Positions 45,011 to 56,944 of a stretch of 64,000 bases of DNA are shown here, one piece after another. The stretch covers positions 372,001 through 436,000 of the forward strand of contig MU385858.1 in assembly GCA_022497145.1 (NCBI GenBank), given 5' to 3'. The position numbers were made by a program, and so were the translations under genes. Source of the DNA: Rostrohypoxylon terebratum (taxonomy: Eukaryota; Ascomycota; Sordariomycetes; Xylariales; Hypoxylaceae). The stretch's first letter is position 1. Every line of letters begins with the position of its first letter. The notes beneath the pieces were generated by a model. The model saw nothing but the letters and a program-made list of their open reading frames with translations, was not told the origin of the DNA and did not search any database.

Positions 45011-46525
45011 AAGCTCTAGGTGGGATATTCGCTGAAGCTTATGCGTCTTGGTCATCGTGGTCCTATTCTCTCTCTCACTGTTGTCACTCTTTAGCCTCTC
45101 ATCCCGATGAAAAGACTCATCAACCCAGTAAGTGTTGGTGGATTTGCAGATAACTATATAGTATCTCATTATTCTAACTCAATTACTTAGTCGACCACAA
45201 GTCGATAGATATCATCTATGATGAGCCTTCGTATATTCACCCTCCTTCTGCAGCACCGTATTGGCCAAGTAAAGGGCCGCGCGATTTGGAGCGAGCTCCT
45301 AGGAAGAGGCATGGTTCCGGATGGAGTAACTTCTCTGCGAGAAAGTTGCTGTCACGACCGAATTCGTCGTCATCGCGCAGGCCACATATATCTGCTCCTA
45401 CTGAATTTCGTCATCTTGATGCGGAGTCTTTTCGATTTCCAGATTATCGTCCGGCGCACGTTGGACAGCAGCCGGATTCTTTTCGTCCTCTCGAACTCAG
45501 CATATATATGACCGATAATCGGCTCTCCCCTATCCTACCTCACGTTGATTATTCTGCACCTCCGCCTCCGCCTCCTGTTACCCCTCCTCAGCGTGCCTTC
45601 ACCCTCTCGAGTTGTGATGAGGACAGCCCTCATATGGCGCACTCACGTAGCTATTCGTCTATGTCGTTCCACATTCCCCGGAGGCCAGTCAATGGTGGGT
45701 CCGTCTTCGATTCTCCGCGATCAGATGACAGCATGCCACAGCGGCCTCAGCCAGCCAAAGTTAGGGGTCGCGCGTCTCCAGAAACCTCAAGCCCAATGAT
45801 GGAGGATCTCGTCGAGAGAGTCGCAACTGCCATGATGGAACGCGACATGCTACAGGAGCGGATCGACGACGTTATTGAGAGACAGAGCATTTACATCAGC
45901 AGTCGGCCTTCAACTGCACACGGAGAGCCAGGTCAGTATCTCAGCATGATCGAGTCATATTGGAACAATTGCTAATTATACCTTAGAAATGGGACAAATG
46001 CCTGATATTCCAGCGCTTCCTCCGAATGCTCCGTCGTTTAGTGAGCGACTCAGTTCCGACCGCCCGCAAACTGCTCCGTCTCCAACTCCAGTTCGCACGG
46101 CATATAAAGCTAACTCATCGCGCAAAGTGGAGGGAAGAATCCCTCCCCCACCATTGCCGCTGCGACTGCGGCCACCACTACGAAAGAAGAAATCCTTCTC
46201 GCGGGTTTCCACTTGGGTCTTCTCGGGAGGGGAGCACAGACGAGACATTAGCCTCGACTCCCTCACCAACGTTCCTATGCCAGTCACTGGTTGTGACGGT
46301 TTTTATCAAATTGCCAGCCCCGAGCAGGATCAAAGGTGCAGCCTCGATACGTTGTCTACTAGCTCGGACTGGACCGTAGAAGAGGAACAGACATTGCCGA
46401 CTAGTTTATCACCTAGCAGCACGGCAACTCTGAAGGCGAGGCTGGAGCCTCCCGTTTCAATTGCATCCGGACTACAACAACCGATAGTGCTCCCACAACG
46501 GCGGAGCGTCGGCGTTGCCGTCTGA
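45007..46525 (+). CDS. Uncharacterised Pro/Ser-rich protein with short coiled coil (466 aa)
   Basis: Exons are 45007-45127, 45191-45931 and 45987-46525. Donors GTAAGT and GTCAGT and acceptors ACTTAG and CCTTAG keep one frame throughout. The N-terminus is short and hydrophobic/aromatic (MKALGGIFAEAYASW). Most of the protein is Pro/Ser/Arg-rich and appears disordered (RPSTAHG, APPPPPPVTPP). One conserved-looking helix, METHIONINE-rich and charged, lies at about 250-285 (MEDLVERVATAMMERDMLQ). A basic RLRPPLRKKKSFSRVS segment follows, then a WTVEEEQTLP motif near the end. I do not recognise a family. The ATG at 45007 is preceded by an overlapping uORF. Confidence 0.75.
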
Positions 46526-47586
46526 TTTATATTCTTCTGTAAGATACCATTTTATGATACCATCCGGTACTTAGGGACCGTGTACATATTTACGTCATGT
46601 CAATTTGGGGGCATGGTACTGGTTGGGATATATAGATTTGAGCTGGAAAAGAGCATCTAAAGCTGGATCTGATCATGATGCTTTGGTTTATGATAGAGCG
46701 GGAAGGCGCTGGAGCCTTTGACCTCTAGGCCTTCTATTGGAACCCGTGCTGCTGGCATTGCAGAGATGATACCCGACAGATTAGGTAATGAAAATGAGGT
46801 CGGCTCATGTTTTGAGACCATGGGAGCGGCTTAATTATCAGGTTAAATTTAATACGGTGTTACCTTTTGCGCGTACTGAAACGTCCAATTTCCAAGTACC
46901 TGTCTAACAATAGTGACACTAAATATAATCGCTTTCAGATCGTACAACACTATCATCTATGTACTTTCCCTTGATTAGAGTGATATATCAATAATCAAAC
47001 AGCAAAGACAGCTTGGGAATATTTGTGATACAATCCATGGATATAATACTAGGTAGGTACACCGAAATGTTGCCATTCATCCACAATTAAATAAAATTCC
47101 TGGCTCATTGTATTCTTAAGTGCTATTGTTTCATTAGACTGTTGTTAGATGTCATTGCACATTAGTACGAAGTATCTTGGAGATAACATTTAATATTAGA
47201 GTTTTGTGAGACAATTAATTGGGGTTAACCGCAGGTGTTTCTAGCCGGCAACAGCTGGTTCCACCCCGTCAACGTTTCACAGTTGGGTACAAATTCGAGA
47301 CTAATTGGCTGGCCAGTGCGGTACAGCGATACAAGCGATACAGCGATACAGCGGCGGTGGGGTTGTGGTGGGGGACTTTCCAAACTTTCCAGTTGGGTTT
47401 CGAAAACCGGTTACAATTTCATTTTCACTTAACACTCACATTCAATCATCGTCACGGAGAACCTACCAGGTACTCTGAACGATTACCACTCTGTGCACGC
47501 CAACCTCTCTCTTATTTTTCCGAAGACCTTTCCCATTCAACCAGTCATACGGCGATGAAGAAAAGTAGGCGATTTCACCTTTCGCC
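46526..47586. other. Intergenic region
   Basis: 3' flank of the unknown gene and the phytase-like gene promoter. Three GCGATACA-like tandem units occur at about 47325-47354. AT-rich stretches lie near 46990-47100. No gene was seen. Confidence 0.55.
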
Positions 47587-49191
47587 ATGGTCTTCACCGA
47601 CTTGAGACACCAGCTGAAGGCCTTCGTTGCCGGACGCTGGTGGCACAGATACACCCTACTCCCCGAAAATGTCGCTCATAACCATGCCAAGAAGCGCGGT
47701 TTGGGTTTCATTGATACAAACAGACGTGCCTACAGGCTCGTTTTCCTGTCGATAGCCTGCGTCGCGCTCATCGCATTCTCTACAATGTTCATGTATGTAG
47801 AGTATGTTGTTTGGGGTGCAGCATAAAATAGCTCATCTCGTGCTAACCGCAATATTCTACTTAGGGGTGATCTTTCAGCACAAAAATGCAATGGCTCCAC
47901 TCTTGACCGTCACTGTAGAACAGTGCTCTCACAACTATGGGGTCAATACACTTCTTCATTCTCCGTCCCATCCGAAATCTCACCAGATACTCCTAAGGGT
48001 TGTGAGGTCACTTTCGCGCAGGTGCTCTTGCGACACGGTGCTCGTTACCCCACAGAACACAAGTCTTTAGCCTACAGTAATCTCATTGACCGCATCCATG
48101 ACAGCGTATCGCATTATGGAAAGGGCTTTGAGTTTATCAAAGACTATGAATACACCCTTGGTGCTGACCAGTTGACGCAATTTGGTGAGCAGCAGATGGT
48201 GCAGTCCGGTCGGGGCTTTTATGAGCGGTACAAGCACTTGACCAGAATCTACACTCCCTTCGTGCGTTCCTCGGGTCAGGAGCGTGTAGTTGATTCGGCA
48301 AAGAGATGGACATCGGGCTTTCATGAGGCACGATTGGCAGACAAGACCTCACACGTCCCGGATACATATCCCTACAAGATGCTCATCATCCCCGAGACAG
48401 CCGGATTCAACAACTCACTTAGCCCTGACCTCTGCCCTGCTTTTGAGGATAGCAAGCATGAAAGTGATGACGAGCAGGACATGTGGATTGAGAAAGTCGT
48501 GCCACCCCTGACAGAGAGGTTGAACCAGAACCTTCCAGGTGCTAATCTCACCGACCAGGAGGTTATCTACTTGATGGACATGTGTCCTTTCGACACCGTG
48601 GCTGATGACAAGACCAAACTCTCAAAGTTCTGCCACTTATTCACGATGGATGATTGGCGCAACTATGATTACTATCAGTCATTGGGCAAGTGGTATGGAT
48701 ATGGCAACGGAAGTCCTCTCGGACCAACTCAAGGAGTTGGTTTTGTCAATGAACTCATCTCAAGACTTACCGGCAAACCGCTTATTGACCATACAACCAC
48801 TAACTCGACACTTGACGGATCTGAGGATACCTTCCCACATGGACGTGCTGTATACGCAGACTTCAGTCATGACAATGATATGATGGACATCTATGGTGCG
48901 CTCGGTCTCTACAATCTCACGGCCCCACTTCCGGTTGACCGCAGACTCAGTCCAAAGAAAGCCAAAGGATTCTCGGCTAGTTGGGCTGTCCCGTTCGCAG
49001 CTAAATTGTACGTGGAAAAGATGACTTGCGCAAGTAAGGACGAGGAGTTGGTGAGAATTTTAGTCAATGATCGAGTGATACCCTTGCAGAATTGTGGTGT
49101 TGATACGTTTGGGCGCTGCACGGTTAGCAGATTTGTTGAAAGCCAGAGCTTTGCGAGGAACGGTGGACATTGGGATCAATGCTTCATCTGA
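47587..49191 (+). CDS. Membrane-anchored phytase-like histidine acid phosphatase (513 aa)
   Basis: Clade-2 histidine phosphatase closely resembling fungal phytase A/B enzymes, which release phosphate from inositol phosphates. Exons are 47587-47801 and 47865-49191 (GTATGT to CTTAG). The catalytic RHGARYPT is at about 128-135 and the proton-donor HD motif (SHDND) at about 406-410. Other family stretches are LWGQY, YTLGADQLTQFGEQQMV, LMDMCPFDTVA, GPTQGVGFVNEL and ASWAVPFAAKLYVE. Cys residues match the disulfide pattern of secreted phytases. The N-terminus differs: instead of a cleavable signal peptide there are about 48 charged residues, then one membrane helix (YRLVFLSIACVALIAFSTMF). That predicts a type II anchor with the catalytic domain in the lumen or outside. 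Confidence 0.9.
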
Positions 49192-50507
49192 ATGTCTTTT
49201 GCCATTCGGCCAATATTCGCCATCAGAAGAAGAACGTTCTGAATTCTACATCGTGGCTCAGCCCTAGTTGCAGGTGTTTGGTTTGATGTTCACCCCATAG
49301 TTGTTAATCGTGATTTTTACTGGATATCGGGTTCCTGCAAAGAACCTGGACTGCATGGATTGCATGGACTGCATACAGATTATTCCTTTCAACATCCGAC
49401 CGGGCTCTCTTTCCCAGTCATGACAACGCAGGATGCTAATAATAATTTTCTTCAACAACCATCTCGTTAGTTTTTCACATGATCCGAATAAGTGATTTGA
49501 GAAAGAATCAGAATTGCTATCGTTAGGCAGATTTTCTGCAAGAGTCGTAAGAGAACTGAGACACACCAAGGCTGAGAAGCGGTGCAATAACGTGATCACG
49601 ATTGTTGATAGGCTTGAGTAGGGCCATAAAGGTGAGACAGTCCTAACATTCTTTGAGGCTTGTCGGATTGCATATGCCATTTTTGAGATGTACCTAATTG
49701 GAGAAACGCATGTACTATATCATGTATTTATCTGTATGGATATCGACATTGATGCCCCATGCCCACTGCACCAGACTGCAGCGATTAGCGGGCACAGGCC
49801 ATTTCCCGTTAGGCTTAACCTGCACTTAACGTCATTTGTAAGTGGGGTCCCTGTAATACCCCAAGACTCAAGTACCGTAAAGAGAAGGTCCCCAGCACCC
49901 AGAAGGCGGGTCCACTGATTAAGGCAAAGGCCTGCACCTAAATTAGGTAGCTCCATACCTTGCGCATGGTCCACCGAAAACGACCTGGAGCTTCCCAGTT
50001 CGTTTTGCCAGTTCCAGTTCCAGTTCCAGTTCCAGTTCCAATTCCAGTTCCAGACCCGCAGCAGCCGATAACAGTGGCTGGCATCCGTCTTCCAGGGAAG
50101 GAACACGCCGGAACCTTTAACCTACCTAGAAGTTACCTAGAGTCGCCCTAGACCTTGGTCCTTGGAATTAATCGGGATTATTTTGTCATCAGCCTCAACA
50201 CCAACTTCGTAAAATTTCGCATTCTAAGACATACTGACGACCAGATACCACCTCTTTCTTCACTAACTTTGTCTGTCGTCCTATCGATCACCACCCCACT
50301 AACAACGTTCCATCACCACCATCCTTCCATTATCCCTTTGCTTAGCCACCTTTCTCGATCCGATCTATCCAACCGTTCAATTCGATTCAGTTCTTTCGAC
50401 GATCCTCCAAAAGAGTGATATATGAAAAAGACCGACTGAACAAAAAAACAAAATATATCACGTATTGCCGTAACGGACGGACCTGTAGTCTGCATTCGCG
50501 ACTGAAG
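49192..50507. other. Intergenic region with CCAGTT repeat
   Basis: Between two plus-strand genes. It carries the hexanucleotide repeat at about 50007-50053 and C/T-rich sequence just before the next start codon, as in fungal 5' UTRs. Small frames at 49264-49680 and 50155-50418 have no recognised features. Confidence 0.55.
50007..50053. repeat. CCAGTT hexanucleotide microsatellite
   Basis: Seven to eight copies of CCAGTT with one CCAATT variant. Confidence 0.9.
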
Positions 50508-51557
50508 ATGGTCAACGCTATAGGAACATTCTTCATAGTAGTGCTCGTCCTAGCCGTTGCCGGGTCGATAGGTTGGGTAGTCTTCACTCAGCTTCGTGCA
50601 AGACGATTAGGCGTAAGTGCCCGACATCCCATCCCCATCCCCTTCCCTTTTGCCTCTCCTGCATTTCGTCGCGGAGCCAACCAGCCCACTATATCCCCTC
50701 CCCCCCTCATAGCCGCATCATGTCTGTCTTACTTGTACGGGCATGGCCGGTCCGAATCCCCATCCCTTCGCCTCCCCTTCTCCCCATATCCATATCCATA
50801 CCCCCCCACACACACCTATACCCATATCTGTACCATAACGCCATCGCATCCGTCACCGATTGATCCTAGCTAACCAAAACCCCTTCGCCAACAGCTCCCC
50901 GCCCCACCCATCTCATCCTACAACCCCTTCAGACGCTCCGAGCCATCCCCGTACGCGGGCCCGCAACCCGCACCGGGCGGGATCCGCGGCTGGGTCAGCG
51001 ACAAATGGCGCGCGCTCCGCGGTGGCGGCACCGGCGGTGGCGGCAGCCGGTCGGCGACGGGCGCCGGGTACGAACGAGCGTCGCGCCGCGGGTACGGGCT
51101 CGACCCGGACGACGCCTGGGACACGCGCGTCGGGCACGAGGCGGACGCCTACTACGGGTACGGGGCGTATGAGGAGCAGGAGCTGGGTCTGCGCGGCCAA
51201 CACCAACAACATTCCCAACAACAGCAGCCGCAAAACCCGTTCCAATCGCACGGGGATATCGGGGCCGCGGGCGGCGGCGCGTACTCGGGCGCCGGGTACA
51301 GCAACGTGACGCTAGGTGCCGACGAGCAGCGCGGACGCACGCTAAGTCGTAGCCCGGGTGTGGGGTTGGGCGTGGAGGCGGGGAGGAACCCGTTCGATGA
51401 CGATGCGGCGGAGCCGAGTAATATCAGCTTGCGCGGCGTTAGTCCGAGGCCTATCGATACGGGGGTCGCGAACGCGGCGAAGGCGAAGGGTGGTGTTGCG
51501 CATCACCATGATAGCCCTACTTCCGAGCGACGGTCGATTTTCCGTGAGGATGTTTAG
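50508..51557 (+). CDS. Conserved fungal single-pass membrane protein (255 aa, two exons)
   Basis: Exons are 50508-50612 and 50895-51557. The 282-base intron is unusually long here and C/T-rich, with donor GTAAGT and acceptor AACAG. A membrane helix occupies about residues 5-26 (IGTFFIVVLVLAVAGSIGWVVF), followed by QLRARRLG. The positive-inside rule puts the remainder in the cytosol. That remainder is Gly/Pro/Arg-rich and disordered, with GLDPDDAWDTRVGHEADAY, YEEQELGL and SLRGVSPRP, segments I recall as conserved in filamentous fungi. Homologues are sometimes labelled acid phosphatase-like, but no phosphatase motif is present, so I do not use that name. Third-position GC is very high in exon 2. 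Confidence 0.8.
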
Positions 51558-52838
51558 GGGTGTGTAGGATTATGGTATGATATTAATGGTGATGGTGATG
51601 ACATTTGAATTCGCGTTTGGGGTTATGCTTGGGTTTGGGGCCGGGACATAGCTTGAGATGCGGTGTTCTCCTAGGCGAGGAGGTCGTTGCGACGCTTGGC
51701 GCGGATGTTGGTGAGCATGGCCGAGATAATGTCTGCTGCTTCTTGCATCCTCGCTCCCCTTTTACCTTTATCTCTACCCTCCTCTTTTTTACAGAGGCGA
51801 GGGATAGTTTTTAATTTCTTCTTCCCCAAGATGGATCATCACAGGAAATGGACTGGAAGTCTTATGAAGGATATGGATATCTCAGGAGGGGTATCTTGTC
51901 TTTATCTTTCTGGGGAGTTGACGGCGCATTCATGGCACGACGTACGGATCAAAAAGGAAGCACGCGGGGGAGTGGAATCGGTTCTTACTTACGTACTACT
52001 TGTACTTCTTGTTCTACTACTACTCCCAAAGCTGTGGCAGCTAGGGGTTTCGGCGTTGTGGGTTCTGGGGAGGCTTCGCTGTTACAATACGAATTCGCAT
52101 ATGGCATCGTGATTTTTTCTTCTCTTCGACTATAAGGTCTTTATTGGATGGGTTTTAGTTAGATATGCGTGTCTTGATTCTCGTAGGGCCTGCCCGGTCT
52201 CGTAGTGGTTGCGTGTTGGGGATCGTGGGAGGGATGGGTGGAGAGGATGGCCATTGGCTTCTGCTTCACTTCGAATTTCCTGGCTGTATCTTGGGTTGGA
52301 TCATTCTGCTGTGCGCATACCTACGTCCTCACCAGCTGTGATATGTGGCCGCATTTTTGGTCATAGTAACTGATATATATTGGGCGGCCAAAAACATTCC
52401 GCAGGTGCAGCTTGGGTGTGCAGCTTGGAATAGACTGAGGATGTGTGATATGCTTATTCCTATCATCTAATGATATATACGGTTGGTAGCCGTCTTGTGA
52501 GGCAGTATACAGCTCTGTTACTAGAATCTGAGTTGGTCCAAGTACAAGGTTCATATTCAATCAACACTCCAAAGAAAAAGTCAATTGAGGTGAAATATTC
52601 ATCTAGATATGTCCGATTGGCATTCAGGGCTCTCATTTCTTTTAAAAAAAAATTGTGTGGATTAATTGCGTGGTTACTTGAATGCATCATGATACCGAGA
52701 AAAAAATAACAACAAAAAGTTGAATCACCAACTTCTAATAGGCCCAGCCTAGGATCTGTTGATCGGCTCCTAGCTACTGCACACATGCTATTGGGTATTT
52801 CTTTGCCTGCCCTTTTTCAAGGGCCCAAGGTGCATCGC

Positions 52839-52960
52839 ACTCGTTGGGACTCGAACCCTAAACCACCCGTTTCAGAGCAGTTGTTAGAACAGGAACAAGA
52901 AGGTGTCTGTGGAACAGACACCTTGACCATCGGAATGTTACGGTCAAGCTGTTAGGATCC
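52839..52960 (-). other. Pol III promoter-like relic (tRNA- or SINE-like)
   Basis: On the minus strand, GGTTCGAGTCC (about 52847-52857) is a perfect tRNA B box. A box-A-like TGGTCAAGGTG lies about 72 bases upstream. No acceptor stem can be built: the 7 bases after the T arm find no partner upstream. This is therefore not an intact tRNA. Confidence 0.35.
52909..52933. repeat. Perfect 11-bp hairpin
   Basis: AAGGTGTCTG and its complement surround a 3-5 base loop. Confidence 0.85.
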
Positions 52961-53327
52961 GCCGATGGAAATCTGATACAGTATTGGGCTATTTAACCTT
53001 CACTTAGTTGTTGCCTAATGGACTGTTGGCACTGTGGTTAAGATGGTCGGTGACGAGCGACGCGTGACGCGCGTAGACTGTACACAACTCCTTACCTAGG
53101 TAGAAATACCCCTAATTCCATATAGGGGTCACTGGAAGAGCTGATTTCATGATTGAATGATGACTCGATGGACAATTGAAACCTTTCATTGCCAGTATCC
53201 TTATTTCCTATATATCTATCGTGCCCATCTATAAAACCTTTCAATACAGCAGCATTCCATATCATAAGCTTACATATATCGATGCCGATTTAATATAAAC
53301 CACTTTGCTAAATTTCACAACCCCAAT

Positions 53328-55259
53328 CTAGATCAGTTGAAACTCTTGCACTTCCCTTTCAGCCCAGAAGTCAGCGTCGAATTTCTGCTGCCTCAGGGGT
53401 CCACTGAGCGTCTCGCAATGGCCTAAGAATCTGTAACTTTGACCAGAAACTCGTAGAAGGTAAGGGACTCGTGCGCCCTTGAACACACATAGTAGATCAC
53501 TAGTAATAACTTCGGTATCTTCCCTGTTAAAACTCAAAATGGATCCATCGCGAAGAAGCAAGAACGGAAGGCTAAACCGAGTCGCGATGGATTCTTCCTT
53601 TAAACGAATGTTCGTAACCCTTTTCTTTGCATACCACGGTCTTCTGCCTCCAGCTGATTCTATCAAACGGCGATAGACTTGGTGGTATGATTCATCACCA
53701 TCCTCATCGATGACTTTTGTCATATCGCCCGTTATATCTTCAAATACCTCTACCATAGTCACTTCCCTGATAGCTACGGCCGGTTTGATGATACGATCCT
53801 CAACCTCTCTGAGACGAGCCGACAGTCCAGACGGCACTTCTTTTTTCGTTGGCCATATTTCGTTTGCGATGCAGCCGTTGAGAACATCGCGGAAGGTCCC
53901 CAGTACGTATCCTTGTACATGTAAAACCCGTTTGTCCGACGATATAATTAGTTGCTGTCCTTGCATGCGTACCTTTGGTCCGTACGCGTATCGAAAATCA
54001 GCGACCCAGGATGGTACATGACGGAGTTCATTGTGAGAACAGTTGAGTAGGTCCATATCGCCAGTTGACTGTAATAAAAAAGCAGAATAATTCCAGTATA
54101 CGTGGTCGTAGGATAGACGATAATTCGGCATTAGATCTTCTGGTAGCTCTTCTTCACCCCTAAGATGTCTGAGGAGACCCAGCAGACCATACACTTGATC
54201 TCTAGGGTCTGTAGAGTTCTTCCTTCCTGTGACTTTTTGTAGCGTGGCAAGGACTTCGGCCATTTTCATTTTCTTCGGGTCCTCATCTCCATCAAAACGA
54301 GAGTGCCTCCATATTTTATTAATCTTGTTGATACAAGCCATTCTCCAGCTTCCAGGGCAGAGAAGAAGAAATCTATGTTCCCGAGAGAGAATCGTCCAGA
54401 TATCGATGAGATGACTCAAGCGGACACTATGATGCCCAAGGTAGACCAGTGGAGAAGCTTCGAGACAAGCCTCTTGGATGGTCCAAACTCTATCAAACCA
54501 GGGCCGGTTAAGAATTGAGGACATTTCATGTACTACAGCAGCGTAAGCATCCCCAAACTCTTCTTCTATAATCACATTCTCGTCATCGTCAACTGGTTCC
54601 CATTCGTCCCACATTGACGTGGCCTTCTTGAATAGTGTCTCGACTGCCTCGTCTGGAGATATTTGGGGTTGAGACGAGCGAACCCTGGAAATTAATTTCT
54701 TCGAAAGGCTGTCTGCTGGGCGCGTCCTTGGGTGCCCTAGCCATATAACAACTGCACTGGCATGGTATATGTCCATCATACGCGGAACCTGGCGTGCTCT
54801 TTCATCTAGGTCATCCTGGTTGATGCAGATCGCATCGACCCAGAAATAATCCTCTGGATAGCCGATATCGTAAGGTCGCTGCCTAAACTGATGTAATGCT
54901 TCGTACAAATTCCTCGTTATCGAGAAGGGTCGTCCTTCTAGCATGATCGTTTCCCTTCGTGTTGCATCACCCCAGACATAAGATAAGGCGTAGAAGAATC
55001 TAACTTCGGCAAGAGGCATCTGATGGAGAAGACACTCGATAGTGCCTTTCCCTGGAACAATCCGGAGTAAACGAACATCCGTCTCGCCTAATTCGCGATA
55101 TGGGTACGCCGGTGGTCGATACGGCTCTTCTACCGGTTCGAAACCTTCCTCTACTTCAATTTCTTCTACCTCGTCATCGTTTACCGACAGAGATCGTGAC
55201 TTAAGATTAAATATTCCATTTTTGAGATTGAGGCGGCGAACTAACGAATCAGCTAACAT
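53328..55259 (-). CDS. HET-domain protein (643 aa)
   Basis: Second heterokaryon-incompatibility-family protein of the window, in one exon from ATG 55259. An acidic N-terminal segment (EEIEVEEGFEPVEE) precedes LRIVPGKGTIECLLHQMPL. The HET domain (about 85-270) has FYALSYVWGD, YFWVDAICINQDDLDERARQV, VIWLGHP and RPWFDRVWTIQEACLE, the motifs of the HET-6-like branch. The C-terminal half contains DPRDQVYGLLGL and LMPNYRLSYDHVYW, seen in many such proteins, and a conserved VLHVQGYVLG stretch. The branch differs from the HET protein at 36.7 kb, so they are not recent duplicates. Its role is unknown; incompatibility function is a family-level possibility only. Confidence 0.9.
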   Translation of the reverse strand: MLADSLVRRLNLKNGIFNLKSRSLSVNDDEVEEIEVEEGFEPVEEPYRPPAYPYRELGETDVRLLRIVPGKGTIECLLHQMPLAEVRFFYALSYVWGDATRRETIMLEGRPFSITRNLYEALHQFRQRPYDIGYPEDYFWVDAICINQDDLDERARQVPRMMDIYHASAVVIWLGHPRTRPADSLSKKLISRVRSSQPQISPDEAVETLFKKATSMWDEWEPVDDDENVIIEEEFGDAYAAVVHEMSSILNRPWFDRVWTIQEACLEASPLVYLGHHSVRLSHLIDIWTILSREHRFLLLCPGSWRMACINKINKIWRHSRFDGDEDPKKMKMAEVLATLQKVTGRKNSTDPRDQVYGLLGLLRHLRGEEELPEDLMPNYRLSYDHVYWNYSAFLLQSTGDMDLLNCSHNELRHVPSWVADFRYAYGPKVRMQGQQLIISSDKRVLHVQGYVLGTFRDVLNGCIANEIWPTKKEVPSGLSARLREVEDRIIKPAVAIREVTMVEVFEDITGDMTKVIDEDGDESYHQVYRRLIESAGGRRPWYAKKRVTNIRLKEESIATRFSLPFLLLRDGSILSFNREDTEVITSDLLCVFKGARVPYLLRVSGQSYRFLGHCETLSGPLRQQKFDADFWAEREVQEFQLI

Positions 55260-56105
55260 TGCAACTAATTCAATCCAAAAAAGATAAAACCAAAACAGAA
55301 TATCACTGCTCCCGAGGGAAGTGTTAAGTGATACATATATTCATGTTTCCTTATAGCTGCAGGGGAGCTTTTGGAAAAGATCAGGTATGCGGTGAAGTGG
55401 ATGACAGTTGCTTGCCGGTAACCAATAACTTCCCTGTAATACGTGCTGAGGCGGCCCAGGGATATCGTGTACAAATCATGACCATTGATTTCCCGAACCA
55501 ATGCAACAAGGTTAAAACAACCGCCTTGAAGGATGAAGTTTTTGCAAGTGGGCAACTTCTAGGGTTGTCTGTTGAACTGGGTAGGATGAAAACCCTAAGG
55601 CCGAGAATTTCATAGCCCCAAGGATATATTGCATCTTATGTAATCGACGCTTGGCCCCCTGTTTCTGGTGGTTATGGGTTTGTGGACCAGGTTTAACTTA
55701 AGTACATGGGTGTAAATACAGAGTAGTAGGGATAGGAATCGTGATACTCTCATAAATCCCTACAGAGTATTTCATAAACCGTTGACGTCTTAATGCATAG
55801 ATGCTCCTAATGTTTGATTACCTAAGCTTGGTGAGTTTATGAGAGTCAAGACCCAAATTATACCAAAGAAGCGCTCCAGATGTTCATGCGAGATACTTCT
55901 GACATAATAGCTGATTATAGGCTATGAAGGTTGCGTAATATTATTGGAACCCCGCCACCCCGCCTCAACCGTCCCGTAGAACTGGTAATTGATGAAATTC
56001 GCTTCAAAATTGCTGTCGTGATACAATTGAGGCAAACATCATATACCCCTGTACCCCTGAGTATACTATATATACCTATCCATAACTCGCACAAACAAGC
56101 CCATT
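55260..56105. other. Divergent upstream region
   Basis: Between the HET gene (minus) and the CCDC124-like gene (plus). No gene was seen; TATATATA-like sequence near 56065-56075 may be the TATA box of the latter. Confidence 0.5.
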
Positions 56106-56944
56106 ATGGCGGGGAAGAAGGGTGGCGAGAACAGTAAAAAGGCAGCTGGCCAGGCCCGAAAAGCGGAGGCTGCTGCTCAAAAGAGCGCCGCAGAGGACGC
56201 AAAGAAAGCAGCGGCCGAAGACGCCGATTGGGAAAGGGGCGCCAAAAGTAACGCCAAAAAGTATGCTTCCCCCTTTAACAAGATAATGCTATTGTCATCC
56301 CAAAAGAAGTTTTATCTTCGCTTTGGGATGAAACGATAGGGTTATCGAACGAGCCGAAGATAACTTTGCTAGGCTGCCATACTGATTCAATTCACTAAAT
56401 TAGGGAGCAAGCTGCTGCAAAGAAAGCAGAATTAGCTAAGAAGAAGGCCGAAAGAGATGCAGCCCTCGCCGAAGAAGAGAAGAATCTGCCAAGCCGTGCT
56501 GGTCCGAAGAACAGCAAGACTGCCGTGAAGAAGACAAACCGAGGCCTCGACAATGCATTGTCCGAACTCAACCTCAACGACGAGAACAAACTCGCGACGA
56601 TCGAAACATCGGGTATCGACAATATCCTTCAAGTCCTAGATATGATTCTGTCGGATTCAAATGACATCAAGGTCGATAGGAACGTTTCAAAGAGAGTCGG
56701 AGCCGCGTATGCTGCGTTCGAGGAGAGAAGGCTCCAGGAAATGAAGGAAGACGGAACCGCTAAAGCGATGCGCCTGAGCTCTAGAAAAGAACAGATCCGC
56801 AAAGAGTTCGTAAAGAGCCCCGAAAACCCACTCAAGAACCGGCTGAACGTCAAATATAACGCTTCTAAGGAAGAGGTGGAGCAGCTTAAGCAGGAGGAGA
56901 GGTCCAGAGTCGAAGCTCTATACACCGCTAAGTCCTCTAACTAG
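56106..56944 (+). CDS. CCDC124/Lso2-type ribosome-associated coiled-coil protein (231 aa)
   Basis: Exons are 56106-56260 and 56404-56944, with a 143-base intron (GTATGC to ATTAG) and one continuous frame. The N-terminal half is a highly charged Ala/Lys/Glu coiled coil (MAGKKGGENSKKAAGQARKA, then EQAAAKKAELAKKKAERDAALAEEE). The C-terminal part has the conserved family core: TIETSGIDNILQVLDM, RVGAAYAAFEERRL, and then ENPLKNRLNVKYNAS. Human CCDC124 and yeast Lso2 bind idle 80S ribosomes in the mRNA channel and aid recovery from starvation; S. pombe Oxs1 is related. The match rests on motif order and length. Confidence 0.85.

Larger units (their letters stand above)
51558..53327. other. Convergent spacer of 1.8 kb
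   Basis: 3' flanks of the membrane protein (plus) and the second HET gene (minus). No frame is convincing. A tRNA-like relic and an 11-bp perfect hairpin near 52830-52960 are described separately. Confidence 0.5.

Noticed and set aside
52839..52960. Functional tRNA gene on the minus strand
   Set aside because: The B box is perfect but no acceptor stem can pair, and the T stem has a mismatch.
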